Positions 45,301-54,347 of a stretch of 64,000 nucleotides of DNA are shown here, one piece after another. Source of the DNA: Dyadobacter psychrotolerans (GTDB lineage Bacteria > Bacteroidota > Bacteroidia > Cytophagales > Spirosomataceae); contig NZ_SMFL01000003.1 of the NCBI RefSeq assembly GCF_004349265.1, positions 496,001 through 560,000 of the forward strand, given 5' to 3'. The position numbers were made by a program, and so were the translations under genes. How positions within the stretch are numbered: the stretch's first letter is position 1; each line of letters starts with the position of its first letter. The notes below the pieces were generated by a model that worked only from the letters and a program-made list of their open reading frames with translations, was not told the DNA's origin and searched no databases.

Positions 45301-45960
45301 ATGGCTAAGGTTATCATTTTCGGCGTGCTGGATACAGCAGAACTGGCACATTATTATCTGCAGCATGATTCAGAACATGAAGTGGCAGCTTTCACCATTA
45401 ACCGCGAATATATTCAGGATGAAGCCTTTCACGGCTTGCCCGTAGTTGCTTTTGAAGATGTTGAAACTATTTTTTCGCCCTCTGAATATTCATTTTTCGC
45501 ACCCATGACGGGCCGCAATATGAACAGAAACCGTGAAAGCATTTACAATGAGGCAAAAGCAAAAGGATATAAATTTATCTCCTACATCAGTTCACATGCC
45601 ACTATTTTTGACAAGGGGGTAGTTGGAGAAAACTGTTTTATACTGGAAGACAACACCATCCAACCCTACACGACTATTGGCAACAATGTAGTGATGTGGA
45701 GTGGTAACCATATCGGGCACCACGGCAGGATAAACGACCACGTTTTTTTCACTTCACATGTAGTGATGTCCGGCCATTGTCAAATTGATTCTTATTCATT
45801 TTTTGGTGTCAACAGTACGATCCGTGACTATATGCACATTGCTCAGGGTACACTGGTTGGAATGGCATCCGCAATTACAAAAGAAACCGAAGAGTGGGGT
45901 ATTTATATTGGCAATCCGGCAAAAAAAGTTCCTGGAAAAAAAAGCTATGAAGCATATTGA
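45301..45960 (+). CDS. NeuD-like sugar O/N-acyltransferase
   Basis: 219 residues: an N-terminal Rossmann-like PglD/NeuD domain (1-80, KVIIFGVLDTAELAHYYL) and a left-handed beta-helix of hexapeptide repeats (about 95-200, VGENCFILEDNTIQPYTTIGNNV, catalytic-type His in GNHIGHHGRIND). The conserved ending is WGIYIGNPAKKVPGKK. It transfers an acetyl or other acyl group from CoA to a sugar. Positioned after the aminotransferase and WbqC genes, N-acylation of the amino sugar is the likely step. Confidence 0.9.
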   Translation: MAKVIIFGVLDTAELAHYYLQHDSEHEVAAFTINREYIQDEAFHGLPVVAFEDVETIFSPSEYSFFAPMTGRNMNRNRESIYNEAKAKGYKFISYISSHATIFDKGVVGENCFILEDNTIQPYTTIGNNVVMWSGNHIGHHGRINDHVFFTSHVVMSGHCQIDSYSFFGVNSTIRDYMHIAQGTLVGMASAITKETEEWGIYIGNPAKKVPGKKSYEAY

Positions 45961-46018
45961 TAGGGCATTGAGAATCCTCAAAACTATGTGAAACTGATCA
46001 TAGCAACTCACTTAACAA

Positions 46019-47242
46019 ATGGAACATAAGAAAATATTATTTGTAAGTCATGATGCCAACCGGGCAGGAAGTCAGCTTCTGTTGCTGCAGTTGCTGAGAC
46101 TCCTGCAGGAACGTGGCGTTCCGATGCACTTGCTGCTTTGTAACGGTGGTGAGCTGGAAAGTGAATTTGCTCAAATAATTACCATCACCAGGTTATATCA
46201 GCAGGATTCCATTTCGGAAAATTTCATAACGGGCAAGATTTTAAAAAAAATAAATCTTCATAGATTGTATGAAGAACATTCAGCACAAAAAGAAAATGAC
46301 CGGATTATTCAGGAACTGGAGGCTCAAAATATAGGGCTGGTTTTTGTAAATTCAATTGCAAATGCCCGGGTTTATTATGAAACCCTTCGTTTTTTACACA
46401 ATGTTCCGTTGGTGCTTTTTGTGCACGAGCTGGCTATGTCTGCAAGGATTTACACACATGAAAAGCATTTGAATTTCCTTTTAAAGAAAACAGATCATCT
46501 TATTGCGGTATCCAGGGCAGTTGCTAATTATTACGTTAAAAAATACGATTTCCCTGTACAGCATGTGAGCACATTTACCCTGATCGATCATGATCATGTG
46601 GATGAAATACTTAAAACTGTCCAGACAGACCTGTTAGAAAAAACATATCGCATTCCTTCCGACGCCATTGTTGTTGGGGGGTGCGGAAACGCAGAGTGGA
46701 GAAAAGGAAATGATATTTTCAACTGGATCGCAAAAAGTGTTATTAAAACTACCACCCCCCTGCCGGTTTACTTTGTTTGGGTTGGAGCAGGTCCGCAGCA
46801 CGAAATATACGAGCTTATTGAAAGCGATATTCGCCAAATGGGGCTTTCCGACAGAATTATATTAATTCCCCCAACACCTCAGGCACTGGACTACATCAAT
46901 CGCTTCGATATCCTTTTACTCAGTTCAAGAGAAGATCCTTATCCATTGGTTGTGCTTGAAGCGGCTTTACAGGAAATACCTGTCGTTTGCTTTGAAGATG
47001 CAGGCGGTGCACCCGAATTAATAGAGTCCGACGCAGGTTTTGTAGTTCCTTACCTTGACATTGCTGCAGCATCTGACGCTGTTATTCAGTTGGTTCTGGA
47101 TCCGGGGCTTCGTCAGATTATGGGAGAAAAAGGACGTAAGAAAGTTCTGGAACGTCACAATACCGAGAAAAGCGTAGGAAACATCGAGACTATCATTCAG
47201 AAGTATTTACCTTTGACCGTTTCGGAAAAGCAAAATCAATGA
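46019..47242 (+). CDS. GT4-family glycosyltransferase
   Basis: 407 residues, GT-B fold. N-terminal acceptor domain (ILFVSHDANRAGSQLLLLQLL) and C-terminal donor domain with GGCGNAEWRKGNDIF and the retaining-GT motif LLSSREDPYPLVVLEAALQEIPVVCF (EX7E-type glutamates). Cytoplasmic face of the inner membrane. It adds one sugar to the lipid-linked glycan; donor unknown. Its stop overlaps the next gene's start by 4 bp. Confidence 0.93.
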   Translation: MEHKKILFVSHDANRAGSQLLLLQLLRLLQERGVPMHLLLCNGGELESEFAQIITITRLYQQDSISENFITGKILKKINLHRLYEEHSAQKENDRIIQELEAQNIGLVFVNSIANARVYYETLRFLHNVPLVLFVHELAMSARIYTHEKHLNFLLKKTDHLIAVSRAVANYYVKKYDFPVQHVSTFTLIDHDHVDEILKTVQTDLLEKTYRIPSDAIVVGGCGNAEWRKGNDIFNWIAKSVIKTTTPLPVYFVWVGAGPQHEIYELIESDIRQMGLSDRIILIPPTPQALDYINRFDILLLSSREDPYPLVVLEAALQEIPVVCFEDAGGAPELIESDAGFVVPYLDIAAASDAVIQLVLDPGLRQIMGEKGRKKVLERHNTEKSVGNIETIIQKYLPLTVSEKQNQ

Positions 47243-48222
47243 CCATCGTTTTTACAATTTGTTCAATAAACTATTTAGCCCAGGCAAGAACCCTTGGTGA
47301 TTCCCTACAGGCAACAAATCCTGATATTAAATTCTTTATAGGACTCGTTGATATTTTGGAAGGCGTAAGTTTTGACGAAGCGTATCTGCCCAAATATCCG
47401 ATGATTGAAATCGACAAAATTGGTATTGAAGGGTTTCAGGAAATGGCAGACCGTTATGACATCACTGAACTGAACACAGCCGTCAAACCTTTTTATTTTA
47501 CTTACTTTTTTAAAAATTATCCAGAAGCTGAAAATGTAATTTATTTTGATCCGGATATAATCATTTTCAAACCGCTTACCGGATTGCTGCATTCGTTAAA
47601 AAGTCATCCGGCCGTTTTAACTCCGCATATCAATACTCCAATTAATGACCGCCTAAAACCCAACGAACTTGACCATTTAAACACCGGCATTTATAATCTG
47701 GGATTCGGAGCGTTTGCAAGAAGCGAAAAAGGCCTTGAATACATCAAGTGGTGGGAAGAAAAACTTCGTTACGAGTGTTATATAGACCTTTGTACCGGTT
47801 TGTTTACAGATCAAAACTGGATGAATTTTCTACCGGTTTTCGTTCCTGAAATGTTAATAGAGCGTAATCCGGGATATAATGCAGCATACTGGAACTTACA
47901 TGAGCGTAGTTTTTCTTTCGTGGACGGTTCCTTTATCGTTAACGAAAAATATCCTTTGATCTTTTTTCATTATAGCGGATATGATCCTGCCAAACCGGAT
48001 GTTCTTTCAAAATATCAGGACCGGTTTGAACTATCGCAGCGCGAAGATCTGACTGAACTATTCGAAATTTATAAAAATAACCTTTTAAAAAACGGGAATT
48101 CCTATTATCGTAAGTTTCCCTGTTACTATATCAAACCCGTTCATGTAAAGCGGTATCAGCGTGTAAGAAAATGGTTAAAAAAACCATTTCAGTATGCCAT
48201 TGAACAGCTCGAAACTATCTAA
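47239..48222 (+). CDS. GT-A type glycosyltransferase with intact DxD
   Basis: 327 residues. N-terminal nucleotide-sugar region MTIVFTICSINYLAQARTLGDSL, then the metal-binding DxD in VIYFDPDIIIFKPL (Asp104, Asp106), followed by the LTPHINTPIND and LNTGIYNLGFGAF segments of this GT8-like family. It is paralogous to the gene at 48999: same N-terminal and central motifs, QMxxxY(D/H) segment and W-W-E/C region. The two genes flank a DUF5672-like gene with near-zero gaps (1-bp overlap and 3-bp gap). The DxD supports an active metal-dependent transferase. Confidence 0.82.
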   Translation: MTIVFTICSINYLAQARTLGDSLQATNPDIKFFIGLVDILEGVSFDEAYLPKYPMIEIDKIGIEGFQEMADRYDITELNTAVKPFYFTYFFKNYPEAENVIYFDPDIIIFKPLTGLLHSLKSHPAVLTPHINTPINDRLKPNELDHLNTGIYNLGFGAFARSEKGLEYIKWWEEKLRYECYIDLCTGLFTDQNWMNFLPVFVPEMLIERNPGYNAAYWNLHERSFSFVDGSFIVNEKYPLIFFHYSGYDPAKPDVLSKYQDRFELSQREDLTELFEIYKNNLLKNGNSYYRKFPCYYIKPVHVKRYQRVRKWLKKPFQYAIEQLETI

Positions 48223-48995
48223 TGAAAGAGCTCGTATCCGTTATCATTCCCGTTCCTGACCCTAATCTCAGTCCAATACAAGAAAGAATATTACACCATT
48301 GTCTTGAGACGCTCGAGAAGTACCCTGTTATCTTTATCACTTTTGAAGGGGCTGATCTGAACATCATCAGGGAGCATAAAGAGGATATAGACGTGATTTA
48401 TTTCCCGAAAGAATATTTTGCATCACGGCAAACGCTGGCAAAATTATTTTTGATGGAAGACTTCTACGACCGGTTTAGCTGGGCGGATTTTCTTCTTATT
48501 CATGAATTGAACAGCTGGGTAGTAAAAGATGAATTACACTATTGGTGCAAGCAGGGATATGACTATTTAAAAGCAGCTCCTGTTACGGAAAAAGGAAATA
48601 CAAATCTAAAATTAAATCCATTATCCAGAATTTTGGGATTGAACAAAGTTGAAAAAGAATTGCTGGGAACTGCTTTTAATGAAAATGGAATTTACCTCTG
48701 TTTTATTGAACGGATGATTAAAACATTGCAGGCCAAAAAGAAAAATGCTTACGAATACCGCCATAATGATGAATTGATTAACCGGGACTCGGTTTTTTGG
48801 GAATTAGAAGCGAACCGGTTTAGCCAAAGCCTGCGTAAGCCGTCCGAGATCGTCAGAAATTATTTCTGCCAATCATTCACGGACTTTGAATCAAAAGCCC
48901 CGCTGCCCGCTAAAACCTTACCTTTTGCCATAACAAACGTCAACAATAACAATATTGATAGCCTGATCCGTATGATTGGTTCAGGGAAGAATTAA
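48222..48995 (+). CDS. DUF5672-like protein, putative glycosyltransferase
   Basis: 257 residues. Recognisable pattern: LFLMEDFYDRFSWADFLLIHELNSWVVKDELHYWCKQGYDYLKAAPV resembles the DUF5672 core (a Y-x-x-aromatic region, Asp/Glu-x-x-x-W/V-V, hW-x-x-x-GYDY). Such proteins occur in polysaccharide loci and are thought to be GT-A-like transferases, but no activity is proven. No signal peptide or membrane helix. It overlaps the preceding GT by one base and is followed by the DxD-less paralogue after 3 bp, so the three products may form one complex or act in sequence. Confidence 0.65.
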   Translation: MKELVSVIIPVPDPNLSPIQERILHHCLETLEKYPVIFITFEGADLNIIREHKEDIDVIYFPKEYFASRQTLAKLFLMEDFYDRFSWADFLLIHELNSWVVKDELHYWCKQGYDYLKAAPVTEKGNTNLKLNPLSRILGLNKVEKELLGTAFNENGIYLCFIERMIKTLQAKKKNAYEYRHNDELINRDSVFWELEANRFSQSLRKPSEIVRNYFCQSFTDFESKAPLPAKTLPFAITNVNNNNIDSLIRMIGSGKN

Positions 48996-48998
48996 CGT

Positions 48999-49949
48999 AT
49001 GAATATTATTTTCACAGTTTGCAACCGCACAAGCCTGACCAACGCAATTGCTCTGGGGACTTCTGTCATGAAATATCCGGAACATATTTTTTATCTGTGC
49101 TGGGTTGATACAGTTGCTTTAACAAATCTTCCTGAAAATATACGGCTTATAGATGTTACCAAACTGGCACTGCCTGAATGGAAACAAATGGCTAACCAAT
49201 ATCATGATTTTGAGCTTGTTGCGGCTTGTCGTCCCTGGTTTGCCAAACATCTGATAAATCTGCATCCGGAACAAAACACCTTTGTGTTTCTAGCGCCGAC
49301 AGTAGCTCTTTACCAATCACCTGAAGAAATTATCAGGCTGAGCGGCGATTTGCTGTTAACACCAAACATTACAAAGCCGATAAAAGAGAAAGCCTCTCTG
49401 GACGATAAACGAATACTCAATATTGGGATGTTTCATTCAGGCGCCTGGGTGCTCCGCCCTTCGGAAGAGAGCCTGAAATTTCTGGATTGGTGGTGTGAAA
49501 GAACAATCGACAGAGCTGAATTTAATCTATGCAATGGGATGTGCCTGGATCAGCTTTGGCTCAATTTTTGCCTGGTCCACGTACCAAAAACAGTTCAGAT
49601 ATCCTATTCCGGCTGGCACTATGGCCTTCATGCTGTTTTAAATAGAGAAATCACAGAAAAGCAAGGCAGTTACTTTGTCAATGGGGTACCGCTTATTTCA
49701 ATAGATTTTGCGGGACTTGATTTTTTCGATCCGGTTTGGTCCGATTATGCGGATTTGATTAGCAAGAGCAATCTTTTCAAAAAGATGCATACCAATTACA
49801 AACATAGTATCAGGCAGTTTCGGTCTCTGCTTTCGGAAACAGCGACACCCGGATATGGCCGTTCCCCGCAAATAAAAAGCAACAGACTTTTCAGAAAGAA
49901 ACTTGCAGTAAAAATTCAGTCAATAACACGGTTTATTGATCAATTTTAA
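48999..49949 (+). CDS. GT-A-like paralogue with the DxD motif lost
   Basis: 316 residues, clearly related to the protein at 47239: MNIIFTVCNRTSLTNAIALG matches its N-terminus, and LNIGMFHSGAW aligns with LNTGIYNLGFGA. Where the paralogue has YFDPDIIIF, this protein has FLAPTVALY, with Ala99 and Thr101 in place of both Asp residues. The frame is otherwise intact and conserved Trp/Cys positions (WWCERTIDRAEFNLCNG) are kept, so it is not a decaying pseudogene by sequence. It may be a non-catalytic partner or binding subunit, or use a metal-independent mechanism. Confidence 0.75.
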   Translation: MNIIFTVCNRTSLTNAIALGTSVMKYPEHIFYLCWVDTVALTNLPENIRLIDVTKLALPEWKQMANQYHDFELVAACRPWFAKHLINLHPEQNTFVFLAPTVALYQSPEEIIRLSGDLLLTPNITKPIKEKASLDDKRILNIGMFHSGAWVLRPSEESLKFLDWWCERTIDRAEFNLCNGMCLDQLWLNFCLVHVPKTVQISYSGWHYGLHAVLNREITEKQGSYFVNGVPLISIDFAGLDFFDPVWSDYADLISKSNLFKKMHTNYKHSIRQFRSLLSETATPGYGRSPQIKSNRLFRKKLAVKIQSITRFIDQF

Positions 49950-49970
49950 AGACACTATTGACAGTTTGAA

Positions 49971-50849
49971 ATGACACCCCTCAAAAGAACCACAGCCGAT
50001 TTACGCGATTTTCTTTCATCATTAAAACTTAATGCTGAAAAATCTGACCGTTTTCCGAAACTTACCATCATTACGCCGTCATATAATCAGGCGGATTTTT
50101 TGGAGCGAACCATTTTAAGTGTTCTGAACCAGAATTATCCGAATCTTGAATATATCATTATCGATGGAGGATCAACAGATTTCAGCGTTGATGTCATAAA
50201 AAAATATGAAAAGTATCTGACCTACTGGGTTTCAGAAAAGGACCGGGGTCAGGTTCATGCGATTAACAAAGCCCTGGAAATGGCAACAGGTGAATATATC
50301 GGTTTCCAAAATTCGGATGATGTATATTTTCCGAACACTTTTAAGCGTTTTGGAGAGGAAGTTTTAAAACAAGCCGACGATATTATTTATGGTGACCTTT
50401 TTATGATTTCCACAGATGATGAAGTAACTGAACTTTTAAAAACCACATCTTTCAATTTCAGTTGCCAAGTACTCGAAGGAATGCAAATCCATAATCAGAC
50501 TTTATTTTTTAAAAATGATCTTGTCAAAAAATATGGTTTGTTTGATGAATCTTATCATTTCGCATTTGACTATGAATTTATAACACGTTTTACCGCCTCA
50601 GGCACAACCACCGTCCGGAAAGTTGAAGGTTTAGGCGGAGCACTACGGGTTCATGCCGAGGCAAAATCGTCTAACATTGCATCAACTGTCGGAAAAACGG
50701 AACATGCCAAGGTGAAGGAATTGTACATTTCGGAGTTAGGTTTCCCGTCTCTGAACAAAATGCGGTATCTTTGGTGCAGATTTTCGAAGATTGCTTACTT
50801 CGTTTCTAAATTTGACCTTAAATATATCAGTTACAGATTTTCTAAATGA
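49971..50849 (+). CDS. GT2-family glycosyltransferase
   Basis: 292 residues, GT-A fold of family 2. Typical start LTIITPSYNQADFLERTILSVLNQNYPNLEY, first acidic motif IIDGGSTD, DxD-like NSDDVYFP, and a catalytic-base region around FDYEFITRF. Inverting transferase on the cytoplasmic face that adds one sugar; donor unknown. Overlaps the next gene by 4 bp. Confidence 0.93.
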   Translation: MTPLKRTTADLRDFLSSLKLNAEKSDRFPKLTIITPSYNQADFLERTILSVLNQNYPNLEYIIIDGGSTDFSVDVIKKYEKYLTYWVSEKDRGQVHAINKALEMATGEYIGFQNSDDVYFPNTFKRFGEEVLKQADDIIYGDLFMISTDDEVTELLKTTSFNFSCQVLEGMQIHNQTLFFKNDLVKKYGLFDESYHFAFDYEFITRFTASGTTTVRKVEGLGGALRVHAEAKSSNIASTVGKTEHAKVKELYISELGFPSLNKMRYLWCRFSKIAYFVSKFDLKYISYRFSK

Positions 50850-52177
50850 ATTGGAGCCTTTTAAATATTGGAACAAATTTCACTAACCTCAGATATTCTG
50901 TGGGTATAGCGATGATGTTCAACGGCTTTCCGCTTATTTTCTTTATCAGGGACACGCTAAAAATTGGCCCCGCAAATAGTATCTTCACTGCGGCATTTCT
51001 GGCATTAGGGCTTATCCTGATGATCCCAAGGCATATTTTCAAACGCCTTTACAAACCCAATACCATTTTGTTTAACCTGGGCGTGGGGTTTCTGGTTATC
51101 ATGTTTTACTACTTTATGTTTATAAACTTTGGTGGAAAAGCAATCGCAGAAATCGGAAATTTTGTCTTCATTTTTGGTTTTTTGATTTTACTCTTACATA
51201 TTCCAAACGACGTATCCGAAACGCTCGTTACAGTGTTGTTTGTGCTCTCCCTATTTGCAAATGTTACGCTTGTTTACTCACTATTAACCGATCCAAACTG
51301 GACTCCGGGAATGCGTGCCGCAGTAAGTTTCTCAAACGACGGAGCTCAGCCCGGTGGTAATCCGCACATCACTGCCAGAAATGGCGTAGTGTGCCTGATC
51401 TCTGGCTTTGTCCTTCTGAGTAATACCAAAGGCGTTTTCACAAAAATATTCTTATTTTTCTCCATCCTGTTCAGCCTGGGTGTTGTTGTTATTTCACTGG
51501 CAAAATCCAGCTACATCGGTATCGGACTTATGCTGACGGCTTATTTTATCTTTCACTTTAAAGTATCCAGCATATTTACTGGCGCCGCAAGCCTATTCAA
51601 ATTCCGAAATCTTCTGGTACTGGTGCTAATCGTGATTGGCATCAATGCTTTTCTAAATAAATATGGTGACATTCTGAATCTCGTCCTGGGATACTGGGAT
51701 GTATTTCAGGATCGTATTATGGACGTTATTTTTACCTCATTCGGGGTAAAACTCACAGAAACTGCGGATGTTGATTACTCGGCCATGGGTAGGGTAAGTG
51801 GTTTCGGAACTTTCCTGGAAACTGCGTTTTCATGGGATGCATTCCTGGGACGGGGTTACAAAAGTGATTATCTGGATGTTCCTATTCTGGAATCGTTTGT
51901 GGCCTATGGAATAATTGGGTTCCTGTTTTTTGCATTATTTAATCTGTTTCTATTCCTTTTTGCAATCCGTGAGATTCGAAGAGGTACGAGCGAAATATCG
52001 ACTTTTCTGGCATATTTTTTCGTTTCCCTGACCATACTTTTAATTACAGGAGGACGACCCACTGACATTGCATTCTGGTTTCCATATGCTGTAATGATCC
52101 GGTTTTTAGGTATCCGATATCTGAATAATACCGTTCCGGAAAGGCAGGAAGAAATTTCAAATCCGGTATCAGCTTGA
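50846..52177 (+). CDS. O-antigen ligase/polymerase-like membrane protein
   Basis: 443 residues with about 10-12 membrane helices and one larger periplasmic loop (about 290-345, around SAMGRVSGFGTFLETAFSWDAFLGRGYKSD), the arrangement of Wzy/WaaL-family proteins. The loop has the conserved small/Arg residues seen in ligases (SGFG ... GRGYKSD). An ABC-exported chain does not need a Wzy, so either a ligase role or a hybrid pathway is possible. Weak sequence conservation of this class limits certainty. Confidence 0.72.
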   Translation: MNWSLLNIGTNFTNLRYSVGIAMMFNGFPLIFFIRDTLKIGPANSIFTAAFLALGLILMIPRHIFKRLYKPNTILFNLGVGFLVIMFYYFMFINFGGKAIAEIGNFVFIFGFLILLLHIPNDVSETLVTVLFVLSLFANVTLVYSLLTDPNWTPGMRAAVSFSNDGAQPGGNPHITARNGVVCLISGFVLLSNTKGVFTKIFLFFSILFSLGVVVISLAKSSYIGIGLMLTAYFIFHFKVSSIFTGAASLFKFRNLLVLVLIVIGINAFLNKYGDILNLVLGYWDVFQDRIMDVIFTSFGVKLTETADVDYSAMGRVSGFGTFLETAFSWDAFLGRGYKSDYLDVPILESFVAYGIIGFLFFALFNLFLFLFAIREIRRGTSEISTFLAYFFVSLTILLITGGRPTDIAFWFPYAVMIRFLGIRYLNNTVPERQEEISNPVSA

Positions 52178-52247
52178 TTAACAAAAAAACTAAGCTGCCT
52201 CAACGGTTTCCGTCCATATTTGAGGTTGTCCAAATTTCAACTTTCGA

Positions 52248-53294
52248 ATGAGAGACAGAGTAGAACAGCTTGACGGACTGAGAGGAATTTTTTCAGTCCT
52301 CGTCGTTGCACATCACCATAATGCTTTTAAGGATTCCATTCTTTACAACAACTTTTTTGTCATCAATTCTGATTTGTTTGTTGACTTCTTTTTTGTTCTG
52401 AGCGGTTTTGTGATCGCGCTGAATTACATCAACAGAATTAATACCAAAGAGGATTTTTTTCAGTTTATTAAAAAAAGATTTATCCGCCTTTACCCTCTCT
52501 TATTTTATACAGAGATTGTGTTCCTGATCTTCAATTTACTTGGTGATTTCAGTTCCTTCAAAAATTCGACAGACCTCGGCATGGATTATTACCTGAATAC
52601 GGTAATGGATACACTGACTTTCATGGGCTCCACCCCTGTTTTTGGCAGCTGGATCGGACTAAATTATCCTGCCTGGTCAATATCTGCCGAAATGATATCT
52701 TACCTTGTTTTCGGGCTTGTCCTGCTATTTTTTCCAAAATACAAAACTTTCACTTTTCTGGCTCTGATCTGCCTTTCAATCTGCTTTATCGTTTCCAATG
52801 GAAATTACGTGCTGGCTTATGATTATGGCTTTATCCGGAGTCTACTGTGTTTTTGTTTTGGTATTTTTACTTACAAATTTATTAAAGACAGACATTACAA
52901 TTTAACTATTTGGGAAATCCCCTTTCTTGTCGTACTGGTTGGCGCCATGTATGTGATGCATCACTACGGACTAAATCTTTGGAAACTGGTTTTCCCTTTA
53001 CTCTTTTCTGTCGGCATTGTCATTTTTTGTAATTCAACAGGCATCGTTACAAAGCTCCTGAACACGGCTCCGGTTCAGTATCTTGGGAAAATATCTTATT
53101 CAATTTACCTCAATCATGCTATCGTCCTGATATTGGTCAATGTCGTCCTTTTCAGAATGCTGAAATCTCCTGAAACCGAATTAATGTTCGTTTTCTCTTT
53201 ATTTACCTCTATATCAATCACCATTATTTATTCTCATTTTACTTATAAATGGATCGAAATGGGTGTCAGTAAATTCTTAAAAGCCAGACTGTGA
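52248..53294 (+). CDS. Membrane acyltransferase (OafA/acyltransferase-3 family)
   Basis: 348 residues, about 10 membrane helices. The family start RVEQLDGLRGIFSVLVVAHHHNAF contains the catalytic-type His, with DFFFVLSGFVIA and the helix KISYSIYLNHAIVLI typical of acyltransferase-3 proteins. It would add an acetyl or other acyl group to the glycan. Last gene of the polysaccharide operon, followed by a hairpin. Confidence 0.9.
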   Translation: MRDRVEQLDGLRGIFSVLVVAHHHNAFKDSILYNNFFVINSDLFVDFFFVLSGFVIALNYINRINTKEDFFQFIKKRFIRLYPLLFYTEIVFLIFNLLGDFSSFKNSTDLGMDYYLNTVMDTLTFMGSTPVFGSWIGLNYPAWSISAEMISYLVFGLVLLFFPKYKTFTFLALICLSICFIVSNGNYVLAYDYGFIRSLLCFCFGIFTYKFIKDRHYNLTIWEIPFLVVLVGAMYVMHHYGLNLWKLVFPLLFSVGIVIFCNSTGIVTKLLNTAPVQYLGKISYSIYLNHAIVLILVNVVLFRMLKSPETELMFVFSLFTSISITIIYSHFTYKWIEMGVSKFLKARL

Positions 53295-53295
53295 C

Positions 53296-53332
53296 GTCCG
53301 CATAACACCTCATTTTGCGTCAAAAGGCGGAC
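53296..53332 (+). terminator. Hairpin at the end of the polysaccharide operon
   Basis: GTCCGC (53296-53301) pairs with GCGGAC (53327-53332), with an inner TTTTG/CAAAA pairing around CGT. It begins 1 bp past the acyltransferase stop codon. The following T-run is short (TTT), so termination may be partial. Confidence 0.55.
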
Positions 53333-53384
53333 TTTAATTCCATTCCTGCTAAACCTTTAAGTTCAAAAATTGGTTATCAAAAGG

Positions 53385-53392
53385 TAAGTTTG
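53385..53392 (+). promoter_or_regulatory. Promoter -7 box of the thioredoxin gene
   Basis: TAAGTTTG fits the Bacteroidota TAnnTTTG element and is 20 bp before the ATG at 53412, giving a short leader. No TTTG at the expected -33 distance. Confidence 0.5.
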
Positions 53393-53411
53393 TCCATTAA
53401 AAAACAGCAAA

Positions 53412-53708
53412 ATGTCAACATTCAAAGAACTTATTAACGGAAATAAACCCGTACTTGTGGATTTTTCAGCCGAATGGTGCGGACCGTGTAAAATGATGAA
53501 GCCGATTCTGGAAACCCTGAAAACGGATTTGGGCGATATAGCAACGATCATCAAAGTAGACGTAGATAAAAATCCGTCTGCTGCGCAGGCTTATAAAATT
53601 CAGGGCGTGCCGACGCTGATCGTTTTTAAACATGGAAAACCAATGTGGAGACAATCCGGTGTCGTACAGGCCGATCATTTAAAATCAGTAATTAAAAAAT
53701 ATTTGTAA
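53412..53708 (+). CDS. Thioredoxin
   Basis: 98 residues, thioredoxin fold with active-site WCGPCK (Cys23, Cys26) and the conserved cis-Pro segment GVPTLIVFKHG. No signal peptide, so cytoplasmic. It reduces disulfides using electrons from thioredoxin reductase, which is not encoded here. Slightly short (about 100-110 is common). Own promoter box 20 bp upstream; the pentapeptide protein follows after 24 bp. Confidence 0.96.
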   Translation: MSTFKELINGNKPVLVDFSAEWCGPCKMMKPILETLKTDLGDIATIIKVDVDKNPSAAQAYKIQGVPTLIVFKHGKPMWRQSGVVQADHLKSVIKKYL

Positions 53709-53732
53709 TCCCGGACGGGAAAGTAAGTTTAT

Positions 53733-54296
53733 ATGCTCAGTAAAAAAATAACAGAGTCGGTAAGGAATATCGATTTTACCGTAGAAGATCTGCCAACTCA
53801 GGAATTTGAACAATTTGAATTTATAAACTGTACTTTTTCAAATTTGCCGGGCGTTAATTTCAGCGATTGTATTTTCACGGACTGCAATCTGAGCAACGTT
53901 TCATTTACGCATTGCAAGCTGGACAACGTTGAATTTTATAATTGCAAGTTGACCGGTGCAAACATATCGGCGGCCAAAGATTTTGGTCTGATGGTAAAAT
54001 TTGACAGCTGTATCCTGGATTATGCAATTTTTGAAAACAAGAAATTAAACAAAAGCCTATTCTCAAACTGCCGCATACAGGGTGCCGACTTCACTCAGGC
54101 AGACTTGTCTAAATGCAGATTCCATAACTGTGATTTTAGTGATTCTGTTTTTGCAGGAACCAATATTGGAGGTGTTGATTTTACGACAAGTAAGAATTTC
54201 ACCATTGATCCAACCTCAAATAACATAAGGAAAGCCAAATTTTTATCTTCTGACCTGGCTGGTCTTCTAACAAAATTTGATATTATCGTTAAATAA
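53733..54296 (+). CDS. Pentapeptide-repeat protein
   Basis: 187 residues, with repeats of A/C-x-F/L-x-N type from about residue 30 to 160 (e.g. FINCTFSNLPGVNFSDCIFTDC, CKLTGANISA, GADFTQADLSKCRFHNC), which fold as a right-handed quadrilateral helix. Unusually many Cys residues occupy repeat positions. Some pentapeptide proteins protect gyrase from quinolones, as MfpA/Qnr do, but such a role cannot be inferred from this sequence. Probably co-transcribed with thioredoxin. Confidence 0.9.
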   Translation: MLSKKITESVRNIDFTVEDLPTQEFEQFEFINCTFSNLPGVNFSDCIFTDCNLSNVSFTHCKLDNVEFYNCKLTGANISAAKDFGLMVKFDSCILDYAIFENKKLNKSLFSNCRIQGADFTQADLSKCRFHNCDFSDSVFAGTNIGGVDFTTSKNFTIDPTSNNIRKAKFLSSDLAGLLTKFDIIVK

Positions 54297-54347
54297 AACG
54301 GGACGTATTATCATATCTGCTAAATTGCCGGCTAATTCGTCCGGAGT

